Translations under genes and position numbers: made by a program | DNA from: Branchipolynoe longqiensis | Lineage: Eukaryota; Annelida; Polychaeta; Phyllodocida; Polynoidae | Reading direction: 5' to 3' | Length of the DNA: 64,000 nucleotides | Assembly: GCA_030323885.1 (NCBI GenBank) | Contig: JASIRB010002938.1 | Span: 1 to 64,000, forward strand | In this document: positions 1 to 10,742 of the stretch, piece by piece | Numbering within the stretch: the stretch's first letter is position 1 | How the letters are laid out: the number at the start of each line of letters is the position of its first letter | The notes under the pieces: generated by a model | What the model was told of the DNA's origin: nothing | What the model saw: only the letters and a program-made list of their open reading frames with translations | Databases searched by the model: none

Positions 1-879
1 GATCGAGGTAAGCTCTCCAACCTGTATAGATAGAATAGATGGAATGCCAACTCCCGCGTGAGTCGCACTGTCTCTATGAGGATAGCTTGTAACCGAGAGA
101 TTTCAGGCGAGAGTTTGTGTTCTTCAATTCCGCTGGTCTGATACAGTCAATACCAGCGTCTACTCAATCCAGCTACATATGTCTTATGTTGTACAATGAC
201 TAATACTACTCCTGGGGATGTGAGGTAATTGAACAAATGCGAGACAGTTGTATATATAGTGGCATTTATTCTTACTAGTTTAGCTTGTTACATTAAGATT
301 CAAAGTAGAAATGATGATAAGTTCGAGGATTTCAGGCACTTAACCCTATCGATCTATGTCATTAGTTGGGTGAGTGGGACGGCAAATCTACAGGAAAGTA
401 GCACGTCTGATCGGTTGAAAAGCTAAGGTCGAAGTGTCTAGACTTTGTAACTGCGTCTTAGGCGTTGCTCTGAATTTACAGTATGTGGCGCGTCAGTAGT
501 GGCCAAATCGTAGTTGGCGCCAATGGTCACATTTTAAATCTACTGCGCAGTTTCAGTAACTGCATAGTAACTGCATAGTATTGAGTTCAAGGAATCTACA
601 GTAGGTGGTGGGTCAATCGACGACCATTGAGTTAGTTCAGAATCAAGAATATAGGTGGCGCCAAAAGTCATTCAGGTCAATGGGAAATACACAGTCTCGC
701 GATATCAATTACCCATGTTGCGCACATCATGGACAATGTGAGCTAACAAACACCTGTAGCCCTTCACTGAATTAAGATAAGCAGTCGCTGCTTAATTTGC
801 GCGCATCCGGCCCCAATCTGCCCCCCCCCTCCCCCAACCTTGCATTCCCTGCCTCATGTATCAGGGAATCGGCCCATCA
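1..879. other. Unassigned flank
   Basis: I see no gene here. The short open frames have no recognisable domain or codon bias. A motif around GGTGGCGCCAA recurs near 510 and 655, and a short C run lies near 825. It reads as old, non-coding repeat-rich DNA. Confidence 0.5.
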
Positions 880-1164
880 TAATGCCTGGTACACACCTAC
901 CATATACGATTTGCGCACTAAAACTCGCGACTCGACCCGACCCGACCCGCTTAAAACTGAAAATGGGCCGATTCATTTTTCGAATTGTGAATCGCAATTG
1001 TAATCGGCCCGTTTTAGCCCTAAAACTGAGTTTTTAGTCGCGAATCGCAATCACTAGGTGTGCGCGGGAGTGCACACCTCGCGATTTGTGTGCGCGAAAC
1101 GGGCAGTTTTAGATCGTATACGGTAGGTGGGTGCGCACAAACGGTAGGTGTGTACTAGGCATAA
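880..1164. mobile_element. Foldback MITE-like element (285 bp)
   Basis: The two ends are inverted copies of each other: the left end reads TAATGCCTGGTACACACC and the right end, reverse-complemented, reads TTATGCCTAGTACACACC. The inversion continues well inward, with matching blocks around AATCGGCCC and the TATACGATTT-type segment, so much of the element can fold back on itself. It has no coding capacity. This size and structure fit a non-autonomous DNA transposon (MITE). The target duplication is not clear (TA or a short A/T word), so the superfamily is not assigned. Confidence 0.75.
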
Positions 1165-1925
1165 CACTCACCTTCATCTCCAGCAAACTGGCCCCGCTTA
1201 TACAATATCCTCCACACACCTTACTCCAGCACACTGCCCCATCGCCCGACCAACCTCCGATCCTTCCCCACCCCTAACTCACGTAATCTCACTCCAACCC
1301 TCACGGCAGAACACTGCCCGCCGCTGGTGAAATATCCAATCGAGGCCCCCCCCTCACTCCAGCGCACTGCACCATGCTCGACCAGCTTCCTGGCCACCTT
1401 CCTGGTTAGAAATGTAAGGGAGGGAAAAAGAGGTCCGTCGCTCCAATTAATCAAACAAATACAAAAATCGATGGCAGAAACCGAAATAAAACCACAAATA
1501 ATGTCCAAATAAGCCTGTAAAATGTCTGTTCCTGTGTTGGTCCAGTGATTGACAATGGCTGCCGATAATCACCACCCTCTCCACACACCCCCACTCACCG
1601 ACAAACAGACAAACCCATTTCATCAATGTAAAAAGATTAGCTCCGAATCACAAGACTGGAATCACTCAGTGCATGTAGAGACAGCCAGATTGCCCGGAAA
1701 TCTGTCACAACTGTCACAGCTGTCACACGTCATGCCACGCGGGCCAACTCGTTCTCATCATTTTATGAGCCAAAAAAAGACCCACAAACCCAGACACCAT
1801 CCATCCGCAAATGGGTCCCTTTGAGGTCACGAACATTATTTGCGACAGATAATGTGCAGGCAGAAGGTGTCGGGGGGAGGGGGTGTCTTTGGTTTTACCC
1901 ATCATTCACCTGGTGTTTTATGGGC
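1165..1925. other. Unassigned, C-rich stretch
   Basis: No gene is recognised. A short phrase resembling CTCCAGCRCACTGC occurs twice (about 1223 and 1356), which suggests local duplication. Open frames on both strands here are low-complexity Pro/His/Ser-rich readings and are not supported as genes. Confidence 0.4.
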
Positions 1926-2404
1926 CGTCCAAAGTTGTCAACATTTTCAAGGTAGTACAAAAAACATACAACTTTTACAGAAGCCCCCCCCCCCCGCGTT
2001 ATTATCTCCCGAAAGTTGTAAACTATGTTAGTACAGACCCAGACAGGGTGGTTAAATGAATTGAAAGCCCGCCTCCAGTTTTGGTCACTCATGAGATTTG
2101 AGCCCCCGGGTTCGACTCCCTGGTCGAGTCAAACCAATAACTTAAAAAGTGATACTTGTCACTACCTAGTATGGTGCTCAATATAAACTAACATAGGGTA
2201 ATGAGCACTGGAACGAGGAAGGCCAATTAGCCACAATTGAAAATTACCCTACTTAATCAAATAATGAACAACAAATAAATAAATAAAAATCTCCCAAAAA
2301 TGTCAACATTTTATTGAACGATAACACTTTACTTTCCTGACAACCCCCTTCCCCCATGTGTATGTTTTGCTCGACCGTGAAAATGTTGATAACTTTGAAC
2401 TGCC
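1926..2404. repeat. Inverted repeat flanking a SINE fragment
   Basis: A block around GTCAACATTTTCAAGG at about 1930-1965 reappears inverted at about 2370-2402 (reverse complement ATCAACATTTTCACGG), with matching CAAAGTT and AAACATAC words on either side. The arms are diverged and about 40-70 bp long. Between them lie a poly-C run (about 1986-1997) and a SINE-1 fragment. This could be the remains of a foldback transposon that later received the SINE. Confidence 0.5.
2095..2200 (+). mobile_element. SINE-1 fragment (tRNA-derived)
   Basis: It contains a perfect pol III B box (GGTTCGACTCC at about 2110) followed by the SINE-1 signature GAGTCAAACCAATAACTT and a diverged start of the body. The 5' part of the tRNA head and the 3' tail are missing or unrecognisable. 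This matches the full copies elsewhere in the window, for example at 28324-28644. Confidence 0.7.
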
Positions 2405-3141
2405 CTTTACTATAATAAGTACGCGTCTGTTTGACAGCTAGGGTCAACCGGTGCAGCTCTATGACGTCACCAGAACCAGGGGTCAATGTATTACTCACCA
2501 GAGGGCCGCAACCCTAATTGGGTGTGGTCCCATATGTATGCGCCGGACAGCGGCGTTGAATCCTTAAGCTTCTTCCCAGAAAGTTAGGAGACTTACCTCA
2601 CCTACTATCATGATTTCAGACAGTTAGTTGTATTGAGCCTCGCTCCGAGGAATTTCGTAATTCCATTGATACTCTCAAAACCAAACTGTCGGATAGGGCT
2701 ACGGCGGGTTTGAAGCGCTGGGCTCTTTAGTGTTTGAGGGAGTGGAGGCTATGCCCTTACAATATCTGCGGTAATAGCCAAACAGGCACTGACTTTGTTA
2801 CGGGCACAATTCTCGCCGCTTTATAGTACTGCCTCACGTAAAGATGTCTCCATTCTCATGATATGCTATCACACTCATTCACTATATTTTCAAAATAATC
2901 CACTGACATATAACACTAGGGTAATAATGCCCCACACCTGGTTATGTACTGAAAAGTGAACTTTATAGATTTGAATATCTGTACATATACATTACATGCA
3001 CTCATTTACGTATATATTAAATATCTGAAAGATGTACATACATACATACATGTATTCTCACCTTATTTCACACGACTGATGCACTCCACCATTCAGCTAC
3101 CATGAGTAAGTTACACAACAGTGGATATGAACATTGTAATA
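2405..3141. other. Unassigned
   Basis: I see no gene, RNA or clear repeat in this stretch. It is AT-rich towards its right end, with short ATAC-rich runs near 2990-3050. Confidence 0.4.
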
Positions 3142-3398
3142 CGTTTGTTTGTTGGGGTTTTACATCTGGCAACATATAAGATCGGATGAGGGTGTGGACT
3201 AATGGAGACTTTGTAGTGCTGCCCCACTAGGAGATCGAGCCACTGGCACCATGACCTGATATCTCATTCACTCACATTATCCTGATACTGAGCTAACCTG
3301 TCGTTTCATTTCACTCTCCTAGTAATGCCAACTGCTAGGCTAGGTAGCCACAAATATAACATTATCAAGTGTGTAAGCCATTGGTTTCACTCAGTCGA
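3142..3398 (-). mobile_element. SINE-1 copy, 3' tail and body
   Basis: Read on the plus strand it starts with the family's 3' end (TTTGTTTGTTGGGGTTTTAC) and runs through the body, including GGCACCATGACCTGATATC and ACATTATCCTGATACTGAG, to the AAGCCATTGGTTTCACTC segment next to the tRNA head. The head itself is lost. The sequence is diverged from the other copies. Confidence 0.8.
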
Positions 3399-4045
3399 TA
3401 TACAGAGTCGGTGCTATGTTATTTATATTCAGATAATAAAGTTTACACCACATATATATTGAAAATATAATATCTATTGAGAACGTGTCACATTCTAGAT
3501 TGTGTGTACATATATATGGAATGTAATGTAGAATTAGGCGAGCGCCCACCAATTACCAGGCCATGCTCCTGAATATGCGTTAATAACCGATGTCGCTGGG
3601 CCCAGCCATGCATCCCTACCACACAACCACACCCCTCGGCCTAGTGAAGCAGTTCAAGGCCGGAAAAGCTGGAATCGATTGACTTTAAAGTAAATTATCA
3701 TGCCACCACATTTTCGCCGAGCATGGAGCATGCCACCGTGGTTATTTATCTCAGAACTGGTGATAACCCGAGTTCTGACGGCGGGTGGAGAGCGGCGCAG
3801 GACGTTTTGAGCAGCTCCGAGCAGTTAATCAAAATGAGGGACGGGCCAAGGATGTCAGAAGAAAGAAAAAAAACACAGTAACAACAACAATAACAACAAT
3901 AACATAAAACAAAGCGCGCCACGGCATTTATTTCCAGTCTTGGGTTAATCAAGTATGGGGGAAGCTGGTGCCTGGCATGTCAGGCCTTTTAGCTAATAGA
4001 TAAGAAACAACTGAAGCAGCACCTCACCTCACAAACCCCCTTGGC
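3399..4045. other. Unassigned, with an AAC-type microsatellite
   Basis: No gene is recognised. An (AAC/AAT)n microsatellite lies at about 3874-3906. The remaining sequence matches no other part of the window. Confidence 0.4.
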
Positions 4046-4212
4046 AGGAGTCACAATATGATAGAGGGAGTTGCTTTAATATTCATAACAATTAAATATT
4101 CATGAAGAGAAACTTGGTGAGGAGTCAAGATAGGATAAGGGAATTTGCGTTAATATTCATAATAATTAAACATTTATGTAAAGAAACCTGGTGAGGAGTG
4201 AAAATATGATAG
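4046..4212. repeat. 74-bp tandem duplication
   Basis: AGGAGTCA-type starts recur at 4046, 4120 and 4194, giving two full copies of 74 bp plus the start of a third. Each copy carries TTAATATTCATAA and a following AATTAAA segment. It directly precedes the 34-bp satellite and may share its origin, since both contain GAGTCA and GTGAGG words. Confidence 0.75.
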
Positions 4213-4735
4213 GAGTGAGGCACTTTATTATGCATACGAAAGTGACTAGTGAGTCATTTTATTATGCATAGGAAAGTGACTAGTGAGTCACTTTATTATG
4301 CATAGTAAAGTGACTGGTGAGTGATTTTATTATGCATAGGAAAGTGACTAGTGAGTCACTTTATTATGCATAGTAAAGTGACTGGTGAGTCATTTTATTA
4401 TGCATAGGAAAGTGACTAGTGAGTCAATTAGTATGCATAGTAAAGTGACTGGTGAGTCATTGTATTATGCATAGTAAAGTGACTAGTGAGTCACTTTATT
4501 ATGCATAGTAAAGTGACTGGTGAGTCATTTTATTATGCATAGGAAAGTGACTAGTGAGTCACTTTATTATGCATAGTAAAGTGACTGGTGAGTCATTTTA
4601 TTATGCATAGGAAAGTGACTAATGAGTCACTTTAGTATGCATAATAAAGTGACTGGTGAGTCATTTTATTATGCATAGGAAAGTGACGAGTGAGTCACTT
4701 TATTATGCATAGTAAAGTGACTGGTGAGTCACTTT
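4213..4735. repeat. 34-bp satellite with TGAGTCA and TTATGCATA motifs
   Basis: About 15 tandem copies of a 34-bp unit. Two unit variants (ending CATAGTAAAG and CATAGGAAAG) alternate, giving a 68-bp higher-order period over much of the array. By my count 14 units carry TGAGTCA, the AP-1/bZIP consensus, and nearly all carry the palindrome TATGCATA. The stretch AAAGTGACT...AGTCACTTT makes each pair partly palindromic. Whether this matters for transcription is unknown; the array itself is directly visible. Confidence 0.93.
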
Positions 4736-5160
4736 ACAATGGAAGTCAGAATAACATCTCACACACGCTCTGATCACTCTCTATTTCCTATCTCAATAGA
4801 GGGCGATAATAAGGGGCAATGCGCGATAGCCAATAGTTGACCACAGATGTTGTATAAGCCCGGCTGGGCCTGCATTTTAAAAGCGGGCCACTGGCACGGT
4901 GCCAGCGCCCATAATTAGGTTCACTAACCTTGACTCCCAACAATTGCCTGCAACGTGGATTACTAGCTACCCATCGACGGTCGCAGTAAATTAACTAAAG
5001 CCGCCGTAGCATTAACCACATTAGCCGTACCTGCACTTTGATAATTTGAATTGTTCCATCCGAATAATAGAGACTGGATGCCAACTGCCTCAGTCAGCGC
5101 TTATATAAGGTGGCCTGACTGTATGGCACACCAGACGTGGCAGTTCTTTGGCGATAAGAG
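4736..5160. other. Unassigned
   Basis: I see no gene or repeat in this stretch between the 34-bp satellite and the G-rich tract. Confidence 0.4.
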
Positions 5161-5400
5161 AGCGTTAGTAGACCGGGTGGTGGGGGAGGGGTGTGGGGGG
5201 GGGGAGTGGGGGGGGGGGCGTCCCAGTCTTTATCTCGGAGATGCTGAACGGTCGAACCGTCCACCCTTCACCACCACCACCAGCATCACGCCCAATCCCG
5301 CCCTCCTCCTGGGAGAGTGGGCGGGGGTTGGGAGTGTGGGGTGCGGGGGTGGGATGTGGGGGGTGGGGGGTGGGGGTGACGTGAGGTGATTGTAGGAAGG
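5161..5400. repeat. G-rich tract, quadruplex-prone
   Basis: The plus strand is dominated by runs of 4-11 G separated by single T, A or GT. Many sets of four G runs lie within 30 bp, the standard pattern for G-quadruplexes. The long open frames crossing it on both strands are low-complexity products of the base bias. Confidence 0.8.
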
Positions 5401-5599
5401 GGGTGAATGGAGGAGCGCGAGCTGGAAGGGCGTGAGATCAGTCGAGGTGTAAGGGTGTGTGGAGGGGACTTGTGGTGGGGTAGAGTCTGTGTCATGGGGC
5501 GAGTCAGATGGGCAAATTGGAACAGAGTGGGGCATGGGGAAGAGAGCAGGGATAGCGTCAAGTGGGGAAGAGATGGGGCTAGTCAGGCTGCCCTGGGCG

Positions 5600-6005
5600 G
5601 GACTTGGTGAGGGGAGGCGGGGGGAGGCGAGGCAAGGCAAGGCGAGGGGAGGGGAGGCGAGGCGAGGGGAAGTGGGGCTAGGAGGGACGAGGCGAGAGGA
5701 GGCGGGACGAGGAGAGGGGAGACAGGACGAGGCAAAGGGAGGCAGGACGAGGCGAGAGAAGGCGAAGGGAGGCAGGACGAGGCGAGAGAAGGCGAAGGGA
5801 GGCAGGACGAGGCGAGAGAAGGCTAAGGGAGGCAGGACGAGGCGAGAGAAGGCGAAGGGAGGCAGGACGAGGCGAGAGAAGGCGAGGCGAGGCCAGGGGA
5901 GGCGGGACGAGGCGAGGGGAGGCGGTACGAGGTGATTGGAGGCGGGACGAGGTGAGGGGAGGCGGGACGAGGCGATTGGAGGCGGGACGAGGCGAGGGTA
6001 GGCGG
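5600..6005. repeat. GGCGRG minisatellite with 30-bp units (left half)
   Basis: Purine-rich array built from GGCGAG, GGCGGG and GGACGAGG words. Between about 5736 and 5890 it is organised as near-identical 30-bp units. The array ends exactly at the left LTR of element A and resumes at 10870 after the right LTR, so it was split by that insertion. Confidence 0.9.
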
Positions 6006-6132
6006 TGTAAAGTACGAGTCGACACTTCGAGTTCCAGTTAGTGACTGACTTTTATTCTATCCACAGTTTCCTAGGCAACCTACCAGTCGCAGCTGGTTCC
6101 CTCGTGTACCCGGTTGACCCATATATCTTACA
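6006..6132 (-). repeat. Element A 3' LTR (127 bp)
   Basis: It starts TGTAAAGTAC and ends ATCTTACA on the plus strand, so the TG...CA ends are present in either reading. On the minus (coding) strand it carries AATAAA near 6052-6057, a likely poly(A) signal. By eye it is identical to 10743-10869. At 127 bp it is very short for a Ty3/gypsy LTR. Confidence 0.95.
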
Positions 6133-6145
6133 TCTCCCTTTCATC
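6133..6145 (-). promoter_or_regulatory. Element A polypurine tract
   Basis: The minus strand reads GATGAAAGGGAGA immediately before the TGTAAG start of the 3' LTR. Position and composition fit the RNase H-resistant primer for plus-strand DNA synthesis. Confidence 0.8.
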
Positions 6146-6941
6146 AGAATTCATGGACTACAACAACTCCCCACATACAATAAATATGATAAATACAATA
6201 ACTTACATCATGCAACAAATCTAATAAATTACAATAGATGATAAATACAATAAATATCGACTACCTCCCCCAATAAATGTTAACAGTCCAAGAGCATTTA
6301 TTTGATAACGGTAGAGATACGTGTGAGTCTCCATTAACACAGGAATATCCATTGATACAAGAAACAACATCTTACACGCCTACAATAACTTTATAACTAT
6401 TAACAACTCGAACAACTTTAAGTTTTGATGACAGTATGCGATAACAAGTGATAATATGTAACTTTAGCTGACATGCACAATGTAATTACTCTAATAAATA
6501 TTGATTTTCTGTACACTTGATTATAGCGTTCAGTATAATGTTGTATTATTTATGTTTTAATTATTGAAGTTACTTAAACGTTATCTTATTTTATGTTCTA
6601 ACATCTCGTGATACAACACGTGGTTAATTTAATTTAATTGCTGGGTATATACACATCAGTATACATCAATTTCGGTGTGGTGTGAAATCCATTCCAGATT
6701 TTATTCGTTTTGTAAACCTTGAATGATTAGCATTGACTTATCTTCTTTATGCACTGTACTTAAATAACATGTTCAAACTTGACCAATTGTCTATTGACAC
6801 CACCAGACATGCAAATGAGTGAACTTGGACTCAAAAACCCATTCTGTTAACCGGGCGAATATCCCGGCCGTATCTACTGGTATATGGAATTGTCTGTACA
6901 TCCTTTGTCTTTGGGGAGCTGGGTTTTTCATCAACATTTTT

Positions 6942-9900
6942 TTATTTAAACATGTGTCGGCGATTTCTTTTTATGAAATGATGTTGTTTATTTACAATAA
7001 CGTAATCCCGTGGACCAGGTGTATTTGCCTTCACAATTTTACCAGATTGCCATTCGCCTCTGCGGTCCAGATAACGTACCCGTTCTCCTATTCCCAATAA
7101 TTTGTGTTCCGGACCTGCACTTGTATCATAGTATCTTTTTTGTATTTGTTGTGAATGATGTATTTCGTTTCTCTTCGATAGTTGTGGCTGTGGCCTCAAT
7201 TGTTTCTCCAAAATCGGAATTTTTGATCTGAGTGTTCGAGACATTAAAAATTTAGCTGGAGAGGCACCCATGCCTTGCAAGGTTGTATTTCTGTAATTTA
7301 GCAAGGCAATGTTAATGTCTTTTTTGTCAAGCACTGATTTTTTAATCATACGTTTAATAGTTTGTACATATCTCTCAACCTGACCGTTACTTTGGGGGAA
7401 CATTGGATTTGAAAAGACCGGAATAAATTCATATTCATTTGCAAAGCGCAAATACTCAGCACTACTGAATTGAGGTCCATTATCTGAAACTACGTATTTT
7501 GGTATCCCGTACCTACCAAATACCTGCCTCATAGCATCAATTATATACATACTTGTTGTACTTGTCAACTCTATCACTTCTGGGAATTTTGTGTAGTAAT
7601 CCACCAATAGCAAATATGTTGTGTGTTCAACATAGAACAGGTCCACCCCAATCTTATAGTACGGTATATCTATTACTTCATGGCTTATCAAAGGTTCAGC
7701 TGCTTGTTTATTTCGTAATCCCTGACATATTTGGCAGCGTGACACCATGTCTTCAATGTGATTACCTAACCCAGGCCAAAAAATGGTATCACGTGCCAAT
7801 TGTTTACATCGTACCACACCCAGATGTGACTCGTGTACCCTGTTTAACATTTCTTTTTGTAGGGCTTTAGGGATAATAATGCGGTTATCTTTGAGTAAAA
7901 TGTTGTCGTGTATTGTGATGTTAGATCTGTACGTAAAAAATGGTTTTATACTGGGGTGCAAACCCCTGTTATGTTTGGGCCACCCCTCTCTTGTTAATAC
8001 TATAATTTTCTGTAAAGCGTTGTCTTTTGCCACCTCTGTTTTGATTCTGTTCATAGTGTTATGCTCTATGTCCACTGCTGCCACCGTTATGTCGTTGTCG
8101 AATAAGTCATCAGGGCTTGTTAGTGTTGTGTGTGCCCGTGACAGTGTGTCTGCAAAAAACATTAGGGTGCCTTTAGTATGGACCACAGATATGTCGTAAT
8201 TTTGCAAACGCATTCTCATACGCTGCATTCTTGCAGATAAGGTATGTATTGGTTTGTTCATAATTGCTACTAGAGGTTTGTGATCGGTCTCAACGGTTAC
8301 AGTTTTCCCAAAAATATATTCATGAAATTTTTTACATCCGAAACAAATTGCTAGCAATTCCTTTTCTATTACAGCATAATTTGATTGCGTTTTATCCAAA
8401 GCCTTCGACGCCATGGCAACTGGCCTCTTTTCCTGAAATAATGTTGCTCCCAGCCCAGATTTGGAAGCGTCCACTTGTAAAACTATGTCCTGATTGGCAT
8501 CATAATATTTCAGGATGGGGGCTGTAGTTAACAGATGCTTAAGTGTTTCAATTGCTTTTATTTGTTCTGTTTGCCAGTGCCATGCAATGTCTTTGCTTAG
8601 GATTACCCGTAAAGGTTTGGTTACTTCCGCCATGTTGGGTATAAACTTACTGACGTAACCAACCATCCCTAGAAACCGTTGTACAGCTTTTTTGTCCTGG
8701 GGTGTAGGCAAATCAATAATAGCCTGAATGCGGTTTTTGTTAGGTAACCGACCATTGGATGTTAACAAATGACCTACATAGTTAACTTGTGATTTGCATA
8801 TTACAGATTTTTTAGGGTTAAGCTTCAAATTACATTTCCTGGCTCTTTCTAACACTGTTTTAAGTCGACTGTTATGTTCTTTAACATCTTTACCATAAAC
8901 TAAAATGTCATCTGTTATTACATTAACACCTTCTAACCCTGACAGTATCCCATTCATTTCTTCTATTAATATGTCACCAGCTGTCTTTATCCCGAACGGT
9001 AAACGCGTATACCTGTACCTGCCCCATGGCGTGTTGAATGTGCACAAATGAGAGCTGGCCTCATCCAATTCAACCTGCCAATACCCGCTATTAGCATCTA
9101 TCACTGAGAATACTGTGGCCCCAGTCGTATTTGCAACTACCTCTTCAATAGTACGGGTTGGATAAGGGCCTCTTAAAATTGCTTTATTTAATTTGGTAGG
9201 ATCTAAACAAATCCGTATCTTACCGGGTTTCCTCACAATAGTTATGGAACTGACCCAAGGGGTGGGTTCCGATTGTTTTACTATGACTCCTAATGCTAGC
9301 ATTCTATCTAACTCATTGCGTACATCAAGGGTTATTGCATGGGGTATCCTCCTTGGGGCATCAACAATAGGGGTTACGGTGGTATCAATATGAATGTGAG
9401 CGTTAACTTTTATTTTCCCAAGACCCTGAAATACATCAGCAAAGGTATTTACCAGTTCATCAGCACTTGATTCTTGGTCCATTACGTCTGATATGGAATC
9501 CACTCTCGTAATCAAATTCAGTTCGACACACGCACACTTTCCTAGAAGGGGGCTCCCTTCTTTTGTGACTTGGAATTTTAATGGATGACCACGGATTTCG
9601 ATCCATGACTCCCCCATCGGCCGGATTCGCTGACCTGAATACGTCACGAGGTGACAATGTGATGGTGATAACGCCAACCCACCAATTCTGTCATAAACCT
9701 CTCTTGGAATGATGTTTGCCTGCGATCCCGTGTCCAGCTTGAACTTGATCACTTGGCCGTTTACTACGATATTGGCATACCATAGACTATCCTTATCTGC
9801 ATCGTTGTCGTTCAGTGTACCCACGAACAGATCGTGTGTGACGTCATCTCCCTCGTCCCTACGTATCCACTGTATCGTGTCATCGTTTCGATCGACGCCC

Positions 9901-10733
9901 ACTTCATTGACTACTGTACGTCGATTCGCATTACTTTTACACATTTTAATAAAATGTCCACTTCGTCCACAGGCAATGCATTGCTTGTCTTTTGCTGGGC
10001 ATCGTCCTTGTAAGTGTTTGTATCCACAATTAAAACACTTCGGACCAGATAAACTGGAATGTGAAGACATTTGTTGTTGATGTGTCGTCCGTCTCCATGG
10101 CGCTGGCTGGCGCTGTGACGTCATGCCGTGATTTACTTTGGAAATCATATCGACATTTTCAGCTGACACATTATACGACACATCTGTTAACAACTCTGAT
10201 CTGTGCTCACTCAACCGACACATATTAATGCACATATCCAATGACAAATTGTTAGTCTGCAATAAACGATCTCGGAGGTTTTTGCTTTTGATGCCACATA
10301 CAAGTCTATCACATAATAATGAGTCCTCGAGAGCACCGTATTGACAAAAAGACACTCGATTTCGAAGCGTTCTGATGTACGTGTCCATTCCTTCGTTTGT
10401 CTGGTTGAGCGTATTAAACTGGTATCTGACCACCGTAATGTTCATCTTACCTTCGCAATATTTTTTGAAAGCCGCAATTAAAATTTCTATCTTGTCCCGA
10501 TCAGCTGTATTTATATCCAGTGTGCGATGTATCTTCTGTGCTTCAGCCCCTGCTACGTGTAAAAACACGCAGCACTGGACTTTCTCCGACTTGTTACTTA
10601 CTCCGGCCGCTGTCGCATAAATCTTGTATGAATCAACCCATTGTACCAGTTCAGAGTGAGATTGCCCTCTAGGTTGAGTGGCATCGGGGGTTTTAATCCA
10701 GATAATGCCATAATCCCTGAAGGCAAGCCACAT
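6942..10733 (-). CDS. Element A Gag-Pol polyprotein (1263 aa)
   Basis: One frame encodes the full replication machinery. Residues about 30-190 are a Gag/capsid-like region (LLCDRLVCG near 139-147). Two zinc knuckles follow: C233-x2-C-x3-H-x4-C, and C252-x2-C-x4-H-x4-C265. The aspartic protease motif DTGS is at 334-337. RT spans about 480-690 with D547 and the ITDD box (606-609) replacing the usual YxDD. RNase H spans about 750-870 (D754, E790, D817, and ADTLSRAH near 861). Integrase follows with a zinc-binding region (H967, H970, C1000, C1003) and the catalytic triad D1031, D1084, E1120, then a C-terminal GPY/F-like segment. No chromodomain is visible. There is no gag/pol frameshift or stop, so Gag and Pol would be made as one chain. 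The first ATG lies inside the primer-binding site; no earlier ATG was seen. A similar protein, broken, is encoded by element B. Confidence 0.95.
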   Translation of the reverse strand: MWLAFRDYGIIWIKTPDATQPRGQSHSELVQWVDSYKIYATAAGVSNKSEKVQCCVFLHVAGAEAQKIHRTLDINTADRDKIEILIAAFKKYCEGKMNITVVRYQFNTLNQTNEGMDTYIRTLRNRVSFCQYGALEDSLLCDRLVCGIKSKNLRDRLLQTNNLSLDMCINMCRLSEHRSELLTDVSYNVSAENVDMISKVNHGMTSQRQPAPWRRTTHQQQMSSHSSLSGPKCFNCGYKHLQGRCPAKDKQCIACGRSGHFIKMCKSNANRRTVVNEVGVDRNDDTIQWIRRDEGDDVTHDLFVGTLNDNDADKDSLWYANIVVNGQVIKFKLDTGSQANIIPREVYDRIGGLALSPSHCHLVTYSGQRIRPMGESWIEIRGHPLKFQVTKEGSPLLGKCACVELNLITRVDSISDVMDQESSADELVNTFADVFQGLGKIKVNAHIHIDTTVTPIVDAPRRIPHAITLDVRNELDRMLALGVIVKQSEPTPWVSSITIVRKPGKIRICLDPTKLNKAILRGPYPTRTIEEVVANTTGATVFSVIDANSGYWQVELDEASSHLCTFNTPWGRYRYTRLPFGIKTAGDILIEEMNGILSGLEGVNVITDDILVYGKDVKEHNSRLKTVLERARKCNLKLNPKKSVICKSQVNYVGHLLTSNGRLPNKNRIQAIIDLPTPQDKKAVQRFLGMVGYVSKFIPNMAEVTKPLRVILSKDIAWHWQTEQIKAIETLKHLLTTAPILKYYDANQDIVLQVDASKSGLGATLFQEKRPVAMASKALDKTQSNYAVIEKELLAICFGCKKFHEYIFGKTVTVETDHKPLVAIMNKPIHTLSARMQRMRMRLQNYDISVVHTKGTLMFFADTLSRAHTTLTSPDDLFDNDITVAAVDIEHNTMNRIKTEVAKDNALQKIIVLTREGWPKHNRGLHPSIKPFFTYRSNITIHDNILLKDNRIIIPKALQKEMLNRVHESHLGVVRCKQLARDTIFWPGLGNHIEDMVSRCQICQGLRNKQAAEPLISHEVIDIPYYKIGVDLFYVEHTTYLLLVDYYTKFPEVIELTSTTSMYIIDAMRQVFGRYGIPKYVVSDNGPQFSSAEYLRFANEYEFIPVFSNPMFPQSNGQVERYVQTIKRMIKKSVLDKKDINIALLNYRNTTLQGMGASPAKFLMSRTLRSKIPILEKQLRPQPQLSKRNEIHHSQQIQKRYYDTSAGPEHKLLGIGERVRYLDRRGEWQSGKIVKANTPGPRDYVIVNKQHHFIKRNRRHMFK

Positions 10734-10742
10734 CTGACACCA
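10725..10742 (-). promoter_or_regulatory. Element A primer-binding site, tRNA-Leu-like
   Basis: Reading leftward from the 5' LTR on the minus strand the sequence is TGGTGTCAGATGTGGC, with no spacer. TGGTGTCAG is complementary to the 3' end (CTGACACCA) of animal tRNA-Leu. The first ATG of the Gag-Pol frame (10733) lies within this site. Element B has TGGTGTCAGAT at the same place. Confidence 0.8.

Noticed and set aside
4213..4735. CRISPR-like look of regular short repeats
   Set aside because: Units are directly adjacent and lack unique spacers; the context is animal DNA. Same for the 36-bp and 38-bp arrays.
5230..6025. Overlapping long frames on both strands
   Set aside because: Low-complexity G-rich and GGCGRG repeat DNA; frames follow the repeat period.
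6133..6941. env gene in element A
   Set aside because: No long frame, signal peptide or membrane segment on the coding strand; AT-rich non-coding DNA.
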